From Heliocidaris erythrogramma (lineage: Eukaryota; Echinodermata; Echinoidea; Camarodonta; Echinometridae): a stretch of DNA of 64,000 nt. Position 1 is the first letter of the stretch, and each line of letters starts with the position of its first letter. Of the stretch, positions 27,701 to 40,200 are shown piece by piece. The stretch covers positions 58,303,233 to 58,367,232 of the forward strand of contig CM046853.1 in the NCBI GenBank assembly GCA_025617745.1, read 5' to 3'. Both the position numbers and the translations under genes were made by a program. The notes beneath the pieces are model-generated. The model ran no database searches, was not told where the DNA came from, and saw nothing but the letters and a program-made list of their open reading frames with translations.

Positions 27701-28186
27701 TGATGGCAGCTGCTCAGGAGGAACCTTACTCCAGCGTTCCTCTTCTTCAAGTGGGATCTTCTCCTCGAACGGAACCTCGTGGACCGGCTCCAGGTTGGTC
27801 CTCATTGCTTTCTTTGGGGTGCCAGTCTTGTTCCTGGAACTGTCATCTTCAAGCACTAGGTACATTCCAAATATGAAATAAACAATGTCATGTCTTTATA
27901 TGATCATGAAGAATTTTTCAAGGGCAGCAAAACAGAATTAGAATAGTTTCATTAAACACTAAAGCCGAAACTTCTGAGAAGTATAAAAACATGATTCCAG
28001 TCAATACAAATGTAAATGCTAGTTGTTTCCTTATTAACTATTTTCTTTCAAAGAAATATAGTAAGTAACATTAAATTTAAGATTTTTATTCTCTGGTTCA
28101 TAAGGGCTTAATCCATAATATTGAGCCATGTAAAAAAAAAAAATCCTTCTCCATTTCAGCAAATCTCATTGGACCATGAACAAATT

Positions 28187-28225
<39 letters not shown>

Positions 28226-31200
28226 ACATAACCTGTATATTGCGCTTAATACAATGTTACTAAGCGCCGAAGTACATGTACATGTAGTATTATTACACTA
28301 GCTTTAGCCCAGCTGCCCCATAAGGCACTGAAATTTATGATCAGTGATACCATTCTGTCACAACAGTCGATAAATTTGTTTGTTTGTTTTTTTTCCATCT
28401 CGGTAGGACATTCTTTTTCTCACCTTTATTGATGTTCTTGGGCTTCGGGGAATCGAGGACTTTAGGTGTTCCTGGTGGTGTAGGTTTAATGGAAGCATCT
28501 GTTGTTTGTCTGCTTTGGAGATCCTGTGAAGAAACAGAATTTTGTTGCTGATCATGTGACTTCCATGGGGGGAACTATGAAAGCAAGGCAGGCAGGTATA
28601 GCCAAACTCCGCGGCAGAAAATTGTTTACCACTGGTATACATTGACTGGAATGATTTGCGAGGATCAACGCAATTTTACAGGTTGAAGTATGCAAATTCA
28701 TTACCCTTGTCGGTATCCTTGTCAGAAAGAAATTGCCCTTGGTATTTTTTCTTATACTGAACACCCCCATGACACCAAGGGTGTTATGCACTGGTGAGAA
28801 TCTGGGTATAGCTGAAGGATCTGATTCAAAACCTGCACTGTAACTGAGGCTCTAAAACAACAGAATCAACGGAAAAGGACACAAGCATCTGCTTTGGATA
28901 TCAATTAAGCACGCATGACTCACTCAGTCGGTCTTGCAATTGCCAATTTCAGGCAAGCTTTTCATAACTACACAATCACAGATGAATGATTGAGTGTTGC
29001 CCACGGACGACCTTGCTAAAGGTCTGATCAATAGTTATAAAACCGTGGCTTTCTTGATCTAACTTTGCTTTACCTGTTTTCTTATTGATGATGGCTGCCT
29101 ACTTGAAAGGCCACTCTTGAGCTCTCTCTGTAAAGACAAATGCAAAGAAAATGGTTAGTCAGACAATGTACATATATACCCTTTCATACCTTACACGACA
29201 ATTAACCAGTCTAAAAAGCTATTCCCATTTCGACTAATGACGATATTACGGTGAGGATAACTATACATCATTCCCAAATTGATCTCCTCAAATGTATGTG
29301 CAAAAAGTATTGATATTGGATAGTGGTATTGCGATGCCATCGATCCAAGACATTGATACTGGAAGCCAATTAGCAAATCAGTAAGATGGGTCCTTCAATA
29401 TCGATATCAAATACCTTTTCTACATACATTTGAGGAGATCAAGTTGGGAATGATTTATAGTTATTGTTATAATTAACAATATCAGTGAACCTGGGCCCCA
29501 TTTCATGAAACTTTTTATTAATAACAAGTTTGTAAAATCAGCACCGATTTTCTTATTTACTATATAAATCTATATACCTACCTATTATGCCTGTAGTCTT
29601 GACTACGGGACCCCTTCGAGAATTATCACACATGTGTCACAATATTGTGCGCACCCCCCGTAATCCTATTGTCCCCTTCGCCACTCACGCGCGTCAATAC
29701 GCTACGGCCATCTTCCTCTTTTGCGAGCAACCCCAAGAAGAAACATGTTGCTTGCAAGGAGCGGGGAAGGAGGGAGGGTCATAGGTAGGTATATAGATTT
29801 ATATAGTAAATAAGAAAATCAGTGCTGATTTTACAAATTTACTGCAATAAATCATATATACCTACCTATTATGCCAGACCAGCGCCAACTCAAAGACCGG
29901 GAGGCATGTTTCGAGCGGAAGGAAATAGGATTACACCAAAGACTACAAAGAAGACACAGCGGCCTTCAAGGTGGCTGACGCAAACAAAGCTTCACCTGCG
30001 GGAATATCCCTAAGGTAGCAAGAAATGAAGGAATTGGGCGAACGCCAATAAGCAGCCTTCAAAATATCAACAAGCGCCACACCTTGAAACAGAGCCCAAG
30101 AAGTGCTGACACTACGAGTATCATGAGCACGAGGCTTACTGTCGGATAAAAGAGCCTCTGTGCCAGCGGCCCTAATAGCTTCAACGATCCATCTAGAAAT
30201 GGAATCAAGAGAGGCAGGAGAAAAAGGCTCTCTAGTGATCAGGAACAACTGATCATCCTTACGATAAGACTTAGTCTTATCAATATACCATTTGAGAGCC
30301 CTAACAGGACACCAAACTTTGTCCTCACGCACCGAAGAAAAGTCAGAAAGCGGACAAAGAAAAATCTCAACAGGACCGGAGGTAGCTGTCTGATTCTTGG
30401 CAACGAAAGAAGCCCTAGGAATCAACCTAACACCTTTTCTCTCCCAGCGAACATGACCAGGAGTAAGACAGAGCATGAAGAGTACTGCGCCTCTGCCCAG
30501 AGGCAATAGCTACCAAAAAGAGCGTCTTAACCGTAAGATGATGAAGCGAAGCTTCACCTAACGGTTCAAAAGGAGGTTTCGCCAAGGCCTCCAGGACCTT
30601 AGGCAAACTCCAAGACGGCACTAACTTAGAAAACGAAGGTCGTTTCAGAAAGAACGAACGAATCAAACCACTTAGTAGCGGGGAATTGGAAATCCCCGAA
30701 CCATCCGAAAAACCCGAATGAATGGCCCCGATCGCCGAACGGTAGCCTCGGATAGTAGAAATAGATCTCCCTTTGTCAAATAACGAGATTAAGAAATCCG
30801 CAATTGAACCAATAGGAGCCTTAGAAGGGGTTTGATTTCTCTCTTTGCACCAAAGGAAAAAGACCGAGAGACGGGAATTGTAAATTTCCCTAGTAGAAAC
30901 CCTACGACTGGACATTAAAAAGTCCGCGGCTCTATCAGAGAGACCCGACTGTCTTGCAGATTCCCTGACAGGGGCCAAGCAGTCAAATGAAGAGACTCCG
31001 GATTGTGGTGAAGAATCCCCGATAGGGGCTGTAACACCAGATCCGCTCTTAACGGGAGAACTAACGGTTGAGCCCTTAGAAGGCTCATAAGTTCCGGAAA
31101 CCAATTCCTCCTGGGCCAAAAGGGAGCTATTACAAGCACCCTCGCCCGATCTTCCCTGATTTTCCGCAAGACACGCGGAATCAGTTGGAAGGGAGGAAAG

Positions 31201-34200
31201 GCGAATCCCTGAAGGTTCTCCCAGCTGAGGGAGAAAGCATCAAGAGCCCATGCTCCCTGATCGCGAACACGGGAGCAATACTTCGGCAGCTGGTGATTTA
31301 GCACCGACGCAAATAGATCCACTTCCAGTGGACCTAGGCAACTGCGAATGCGGCAAAATACCTCCGGATGGAGCATCCATTCCGATGGAAGATACCTGCC
31401 CCGGGACAGAAAATCCGCAATGAGGTTTTCCCGACCGGGGATGAAAGAGGCCACGGGTGTGATTGCCATGCGACGACACCACCTCCACAGCTGAGCTGCT
31501 AGGGCATTCAGGGCAACCGAACGAGTGCCTCCCTGCCGATTGATATATGCCGCCACAGTAACATTGTCCGTGAGAATCAGAACCGAACGACTGAGAAGTC
31601 GACTTCTGAAATGGAGCAAGGTCAACAGAACTGCCATAAACTCCAGGACATTGATATGAGGAAGAGTCCCAAGATGAGACCAATCCCCCGCAACCGTGCT
31701 GCCGTTGCAGTGTCCTCCCCACCCCAACCGAGAGGCGTCCGTCGAAACCGATATCGACGGAAGAGGGGCAGAGAAGGACCTGCCTCGCGCGAGAAACACC
31801 TCGCTCGTCCAACAAGCGAGAAGAGACTTGATCTTTACTGGTACTGGAATCCAGACCAAAAGAGAGTCTTTTCCCGGCTTGAAGAACCTGAGGAGATGTC
31901 TCTGAAAGGGTCTCATGAGGAGCCGGCAGTCCTCTAAAACATCGACTAGACTGGCTAGATAACCTAGAAACTGAAGCCACTGTCTGGCCGAGACTCTTCT
32001 GGCCAGCAAGAGCTTGCGAGCCGCAGAGACAATGGTGAGAATCCTGTCTCGACTGGGCCGAGCTAACTGATTCCTTATGTCTAACACCGCCCCCAAAAAA
32101 CTGGGCTGCGAGTGGGGACTAACTCTGACTTTTCCCAATTTATTAGGAAACCTAAGTCTTGAGTAAGAGAGACGAGCAAACGAGTCTCGTCCAACAAACG
32201 ATCGCGCGACTCCGCAAGGAGAAGCCAATCGTCCAGGTAACAAAACAACCGCAGGCCGCGACGCCTCAGAAAGGCCGCTAGCACCGCTACAACTTGAGTA
32301 AAAACCCGAGGGGCCGGGCGCAGCCCGAAGGGAAGAGCCCGAAAACGATAAGTCTCCGAGAGGAAGGAGAACCCCAGAAGATCGCGAGATGCGCGATGAA
32401 TGGGAATGTGAAAGTACGCGTCCTTGAGATCTATCGAGACCGCGTAGTCTTCCCTTTTGATCAACGGAAGAATGGAGGCAAGAGTCTCCATCCGAAAATG
32501 AACCGGAGGAATAAATTTGTTTATCCTTTTTAGGTTCAGTATCAAACGAAGTTTTCCCGAGCGCTTGGGAATAACAAATATTGGAGAAAGGGAAAGAGAC
32601 GGCCTGTCTCTTACCCTTTCTATAGCCCTCTTCTCCAGAAGAGACTCGATCTCCTTTGAAGCATGAGATCGAGACAGGGCAGACATGGGAGGTGACCGAA
32701 TTCTTATAGCCCCTCCGGGGAGCGAAGCGCAAAGATCTATGAAGAATCCGTCTCGCACGACGGAGAGAACAAACGCGTCCCCGGAGATGGCCTCCCAAGC
32801 GGGGAGAAACGCGTGAAGACGGCCACCTACCACATTCGGTTGAACAAGCGCTCGGGAAAAAACATCAAAACCCAGGCTTGGCCTTCTGCGAAGCCATCGC
32901 CTTACCACGAGTACCTCTCGAAATGCCCCTGCCACGACTCCCTCTCCCACGAGAAGGAGCTGGCTGTGGCTGAGGAGGCGGGACCCTAGACACGCGACTG
33001 CGTTGACCCGAAACGGGACCAGCAGGTCTACGCTGAACAGGGGCCCGCGTTGGCTTAGAGCTAGTGTGAAACTGCTTAGTCATATCCGAGATCTGCTTAC
33101 GCGCATCGATCTCTCTCTGAAAAACCGTAGCGAATTTACCACCAAAAAGCGAAGGACCCCGAGACGGAACATCTCGGAGAAGTTGAGCAATGCCCGACTC
33201 TCTAACACCCAGTGCCGAGAGAGCCGAGGTCCTGCGACGGAACGTAGCCGAAGCAGCTGCGGTGGAAAGCTGCGACCACTGCAGACAAAAAAGAGTATGC
33301 AACAGGTCGTCAATAATCAGCTTGTCACCATCGGTAACATTCAACTCCTCCGCCCTGGACCTAAGGTCGGAGAGAAACCCTTGAAACGCCGACAAACGCA
33401 TCCCCGACCTAACCTGGTTTTCAATATTAGACCAGATCTTATCCTCCGCCTTGAAAGCGGCGGAGGTAAGCGGATTAGTCGCCCGTAAGCGACGACCAAC
33501 CTCCAAAATCTCAGGAGACAGAGTCTTAGCCTTAAAAAAGCTGTCTTGGTCCTGAGAACAAAAGGCAAAGGCCTTACCCTTGACCGCATTAGAGCGCTTA
33601 ATCAACAGCGCGGCCTCAATGCGGTCATATTCCAGCTTGAAAACCTCCTCAAGAGCGATACCCTCAGAGGAATCCTGCTGCTTAAATTTCCAACGCGAAG
33701 TCGAACCCTGCGCGCGGGTTGACTGAAATTCAGGGAGATATTTGGACAACAAAGCAATCGCTTCTACCCCGCGAAGAGCAAGCGATTGAGACTCCGCCTG
33801 CCCAAGCGATTCGGGAACCGAAGCTTGAGAAGCCACATCCGAATCTGGTTCCACCCGAGTGGAATGAGACAAAGGAGCACTAACAAAGGCCTCCGCAGGC
33901 AGAGCCCCGCATGGTTCAACAAAAGTCTCCTCGCCCGGCGGAGCCCCAAGGGCCGCGGGAATAGGAGGCACATGCGAATCTGACTCAGACAAAGAGGAAT
34001 CAATCACAAAAGGCTGATTAGACTCAAGGCGAGATCCCTGAATAGGGACAGAAGTCAGGGTTGAAGTAGCCGGTACAAAGGACCAACCCTGATTCTGAGC
34101 AAAAGCCCGCATCATACTGAACATGTCAGCTTGAGAGGAGCTAGCTGGGTTAGCCAGGTCAGACGGGCAAGAGGCCGGCAAAGCCTTGCCACTTTTTGCC

Positions 34201-37200
34201 TTCTTCTTGGCCCTTTTCTTGGCTGGCTCGACAAAAGTCGTAGCCGAAACCCTTTTCTTAGAACGCTTAATCGGATTCGTTCGGGTCCCCCAAGCCTCTT
34301 CGGAAACACAAACCGATCCCTCCGCGGAGGGGCGTTCACTTCCCATAAAGGGATTGGAGCGCTCATGGCGTAAGCCTAGAGAATCGCCCAAATCACCCAT
34401 ATTGGCTAAGCAAGAAGATGCAGTAGCCTTGGGTTGGGAGCTAAAAGCTCCCAGTGCGTGGGCAGACCGAGATGACTCGGTATGTGCCCGATGACTACTA
34501 AAGGCGTGTGAACCCGCTATTGGACCGCTCGAAAGCAGCAATAGGGGAGCACAAGTAGTCACGCACTCAGGTGAAAACACCTGTTGCTCCGAAGAGCGTC
34601 CATAATTGTTAGCTCGAGCATTCCCATTAGCTGGCAATGTAGACAGCCCAGGAAGTACTCGTTCCCCCATATGGCGTTTGCCGGGGGCTAGGGTTTGAGA
34701 ACCCAGACCAACATGGACTAAGCCCGTGGGCTGCCCTGCAGTAGTGGGGCGCGTCTCCCCTAACGGATCAGAGCGAGTGAACGCTACCGTACGGGAAACA
34801 ACAGCCCCCCCCCCTCTGGTCTCAGCGACCGGGGGATTGGATTCGAGATATCCAAACCACTAGAATCTGACGCCACCCACCCCGAAACCACGGGCTTCGG
34901 AGTTGACAATCCCGATTCAGTTAACGCCACCCGTCCCGAAGCCGCAAGCTCCGAGACTGGCAAACTCTGCAAGGAAACACCACTAGGCAACTTACCCTTA
35001 GCCCTCCTCCCTCCCCCGTGTACCGCAGTACTCGGGGGAGTTCTGGAAGGCCGAGTCGTCTTGCTAGACGACTCTTCGGAAGAAGCAGGTCTCCTTGACC
35101 TAGCTGCTTCTTCTTCCGAATCCATACCACTGCAATAAAACAGACAATAAAGTATACTTTTTCAAATTAAGAAATACTTCAACTGAATGCAGTAAATAAG
35201 GGTAAAATTATTTGGGAGATACGCACTAAAGAAATTTTCACAGCCTAAAAACCGTAAGAATAAACGCCGAACCCGAAGGCTCGGTGACAAACGGAAACAC
35301 CCGCAAACACGGAAATATCTACGTGGGGCTGACCGTGAAAGAGAAAAATAAATGCCAAGAAAGGGAATCAAAAAATCCCTTGCAATCGGCAAGAGTGACT
35401 AATAAAACACAAAGTACTATAATCTAAACGAATATAGGTACCTAAAAGTGCTTTAACTATGTGAAAAAGCGCACCAAAAAGATACTATACGACCTGATTT
35501 CAGGAGCGCTGTGACTATACGTCCTAACTCGTCGGGGGCGAGCAAGAAAGAGGAAGATGGCCGTAGCGTATTGACGCGCGTGAGTGGCGAAGGGGACAAT
35601 AGGATTACGGGGGGTGCGCACAATATTGTGACACATGTGTGATAATTCTCGAAGGGGTCCCGTAGTCAAGACTACAGGCATAATAGGTAGGTATATATGA
35701 TTTATTGCAGTAAATTACAATAACTGTTATAAGCTACTGAAATCTTTGCATCTGATTGGCTGAGAGCAAATTTGTCATAGATATGTGGCAGTTGTGACTA
35801 ATAACAAGTTTTATGAAACAGGGCCTAGGACTTGCGCTTAACTTCTCTATAAAAAAAATTAAAGTTATTGTTTAGGCTGTCAATGTGCTAAAAAGAGATA
35901 CACCTGTCTCTATGAGGGAAAAAACACCCAAGAGTTTTATTCTGGAACATCTGAATTTCTATAAAGAAATGTTCAAGGGATTTGAGATAAAAGAGCTGCA
36001 TCACATGTAATACATTTGGATACACAGTACACTAATTTGTTATTAGCTAAAATACACAGATTGTGCTACATATACATCTACATGTATCTCACAAGTTTGA
36101 ATTTTAGTAAGAAATATCTCTATTTTTCTGAAAGATCAAATAAACCCATACATAAATGAAAACCCTGAAAGACCATTTTGATTGACTCTCTATATTTAGG
36201 GAAGCTTTTAATCAAATCATGTTGTATCATGTTGTATATGGTTTCTCTTTATTCACAACTAAAGTCATTAAAATTGTCTTTGAAACTTGATTTTAATTTG
36301 ACTTCATTTTACTTTTATACATTCTATCATTGCATAAATATTGCTGATGTGATTGCAGAAATTATATCACACCTTGCAAAAATACAGCAAAAACATTGAA
36401 AAACAAAACTGCTTCAATAAGAATAAAGCTTTGCCACTGCATACTAGACAGCTTTAAATCACACTGAATCCAATTTTATTATCTTTTTTTTTAATTGGCA
36501 CAAAATAATACTAATAATTCTCAATAGGTATGGATATACATGTATGATTAATGATATGAAAACAATGTGTGCGGTGTCTTCAGTTCTTAAAAGGGGTACT
36601 GTAAAGCTCGAAAATGTTTAAATCACCATTTCCAAATGTTGTACCATAGGATTTCACATAACAAAAAAATGTTTTATTTTCTGAAAATAACATAGCTGTT
36701 TTTCTCAGGATTTCCAGTCTAAAAGTGAAGAAAAAAAAATACAAATAAGGGTCATTTCAGGGTAATTATGAACTAGCTTATTGCTTCTCTATGTTGTATT
36801 CTTGAATTTCAAACTGATTTGAGCTGCAAATTGACCATGACTTATAAGACCATGTTCAGCAGTTAATATCTTGATTTAAAAAAAAAACATATGGAATTTG
36901 TTGTACTGAGATAGTCAACTTACGTCAGAAAATAGAGGAAAACTAATTTCAAATTTGGAGACTCTAGGAGTGCAACCCCAAAACCCTACGCCTAAAAACT
37001 TAAGAATTTGTAGGAATGGTCAAAAATCTAACTGTAAGCAAAGATTATTGTGTCAATTATACAAATTAATGTCAGGAAAATCCAGTACTGCCATTTCAGT
37101 AAGTTGGAGAAAATGTCATTATGTTGTACTCTACATTATTTCTATTTGTTTATTTATATTGTCAACAATTTCTTTTGGTCCAGACTATAGAATTTATTGA

Positions 37201-40200
37201 ATTCTGATGAATTCTGATGCACAAGGGTTGGATTGGTGATAATGAAGGTGCAAAACAGCAAAATGATGAAGTGATGTTGGGATGGATATGGAAATGCAGA
37301 AAAATTGTACAAAAATGTGAATAAGTGACAACATTCTTTGCTGAGTGCAAAATGTGATTTCTTTTCATGAAGAAAATCTGATATTTTACACAGTATCATC
37401 TGTGCCTGGGATAATAATGATAATCATTTAAAGGTAATGATGATTATCTCAAATTACTACTTTTGCCATAAAGGTCCAGTGAGGTAAAAAGTGAAAATGC
37501 ATTAAAAACTACCAACATTTGCAAAAGTTTAAGACCACTATTCCAAAATGCAATAAGTCAAAGAAAGAAAAAAAAATAAAAACTTATTTTTCAGACAATT
37601 ATTTTCATGGCATAATCTATGTATCATACTTGAACTATAGGCTTATACCATTACTCTTATGCTACTGATCACTGTAGTAAACATGTTATGTAATCATTCA
37701 ATGAGACAAAAGGAAGTATTCCAAATTATTGAAATACCCACAAATCCTGCGGTGGTCTTAAACTTTTGCAAATGATGTTACATTGGTGATGACATTAAAG
37801 ATCCCATATGTGTCATAATTTAGAATAACAACAATCTCAAGGTGATATTAGCTTACACTAAAAACCTCTTAGGTCATCTCAATAGGCCACATGTCTACAA
37901 CAATCACTTTTATTTATTTATTGTTTAATTTTTTATTTTCTTTCTTTCACCTATTAGTCACTATTTTTCAGCTAGTCCTAGATACATATTATTGATTAAG
38001 TATGGAACTGAATGAAGGAAATATGAGGAAGCAATAGGACAACAAGTAAACCATTTAATAAACTTCTGTCTTCTCACCAATCAATCCACTTGGTAAAAAC
38101 AAGCCTTTGACTAAGTTACACAAATGCTTTGTGATACTTGAGAAATTGAATTCTACAACATACTTCTAACAGATTACATACATGTATATTTATCATAGTG
38201 AATCCCTCTCTTCAGTTTAGAAATACATTGGTTTAATTAGATAATTACAGCATTGGAGCACCTTGAATACCTTGTGCGGTAGATACATGTTTGCAAGTGC
38301 TACACAATGAGCCAATATTATCATCTTTATTACTGTTATTATTATTACTGCTATCATTACCAATTACTAGAACTATAATTATAATAATTATTCTTCTTAT
38401 TACTATCACTACTATTAGTATTATAATTTATGAATATTATTAGTACATGAATAATTTTTTTTTTTTTAATTATTATTATTACCATTATTATCATTATCAT
38501 TATTATTACTATTATTATTGTTGTTGTTGTTGCTGCTGCTATCATTACTGTTTTTATCATTATATCATCATTACAATTATGGTGATAATAATTATTATTA
38601 TCTTTATTATTTTCATTATTATCATTTTCATTATCATTATTATCACTGTTATTATTATTACTAATATTACCATTGAAGGTTTTAAAATGAATTACGTGCT
38701 CCTCTATGTAAATTAAATAAATGTCTAAAAATTAAAAACACAGCAATCTGGTGGTACGTCATAAAAAATTCTGGATAAATTGGTGATTAATAAAATCACA
38801 GCGGACTACAATGTGAGGCAGACACTCAATTATTTCAGATTTGCTTGTTTTAAGACTTACTTCATCCCCTAAGATGTCTAGATCCCAGCCCGGTTCTCGG
38901 GGCTGGGACAGAGAGGTGACGTTACTCGCCACCTCCGTCATGTCAAACTCTGGTCTCTGATCCAAATACTATAGACATAGACAGGATTGGGAGTATGGGT
39001 GTGGCAGGTAAAAGAATTTAAAATGGAGGCAGAGAGTTTAGATTTGATAGAACAGGACTTATTCAAACATTAAACAAATGATATTGTATCGCAGAGGTAG
39101 TAGTTCTTTGCCATCGCTGTCATATCAAACCCTGTCACCTTGTCTGAAAGTTACGGAATGAGAGAGTTGAGAGTATGGTTGCGGCATACACACTATTCCA
39201 AACACAGACAGAGAAAAATATAGATGTAAATTGAAAACATTTCAAGAAAGTTTCTACTGTGATATTCATTTTGATGAGCTTGACAAAGAAAAGCACTCAA
39301 AGATAAATACATCGTCACTTACCCCAGATGTTCGGCTCAAACCTTTGGAGAGCTCCCTCTCGTCCTCCGAGTCTGATGCCCAGCCTTTGGGTTGGTTCAA
39401 TGCCTCTTCCTGGAGAGGGAAATGACACAATATATTATGAAAAAATGAGAACATTTAGAGTTACACTTTATGTAAGGAAGCATTCTTCTTATGTAATTAG
39501 AATAAAAATTCAAAAAGTGGTATGATATAGATTTGTACAACATGCAGTATATTTGTGTTTATATCACTATTTCTGATTGGTTTTCTGTAGTAATTTAGGG
39601 GGAAAAATATGTTTTCATACACTGAAGAGATGACTCTGTGTAAAGATCATAGAATAATGAATTTAAAGTAAAAAAATCAATCAATCAATAAATAACCTCG
39701 CCCCTTGCGGCTTTTATCAAATAAACATATCAAATTCATATTTCACATTTTGTTGCTAAACGAGGCTAATCCTATTCTACTCTATCTAAAAACATGATCT
39801 CTGGCCAAATTTGTTAGAATGAACATATTTTGCTAAGTAAATAATTAAAAAATATATAAATACATTAAATACACTGTATTTCATCCACATTCTGATCGAT
39901 CAATACTGTCTATTTCACAATTCTACTGTAAAATCCCTATTGTTAACCCAAGATTACATTTTCCTAAAACATGAATTTTATATTCTTTTTCATATTCATT
40001 AGGATAGAATAGATACTCACACAGTAAGCAATTACTACTGTAGAGTCGATAACACATCAAACAGGTCATAAGTGAGAGTAACCAAAATTGGAAATGTTTT
40101 GAAAATGAATTATCCATATTGTTAACTCTATAGAACAATCAAAGTATACATGCAATTACAAACAAACCTGTGATATGGAATACAACAACTCTTGAAGTTC

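Larger units (their letters stand above)
29531..35714 (-). mobile_element. DIRS1-like tyrosine-recombinase retrotransposon, looks nearly whole
   Basis: A 6.18-kb element coding on the minus strand. In its own 5'-to-3' order it has: an inverted terminal repeat; a Gag-like region; a reverse transcriptase/RNase H/DIRS-type domain region; a tyrosine recombinase region; an internal complementary region; and the other terminal repeat. This order is that of DIRS1. There is no target duplication, as known for DIRS, which integrate through the recombinase. The terminal repeats are almost identical, the internal complementary region differs by about one base from the ends, and all domains are carried by long open frames, so the insertion is young. 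It looks close to whole, with at most about two breaks; overlapping frames are common in this family. It sits in the intron between host exons 6 and 7, opposite no host exon. Confidence 0.93.

Noticed and set aside
29587-29784. Small protein shared by both DIRS ends (MPVVLTTGPL...)
   Set aside because: Simply the terminal repeat read in one frame at both ends; no coding signal.
32865-34670. Host gene on the minus strand at 33-34.7 kb
   Set aside because: Position inside the DIRS element between its terminal repeats makes it the Gag-like region.
38357-38716. Tyr/Ile-rich frames
   Set aside because: Translation of an ATT/ATC microsatellite.
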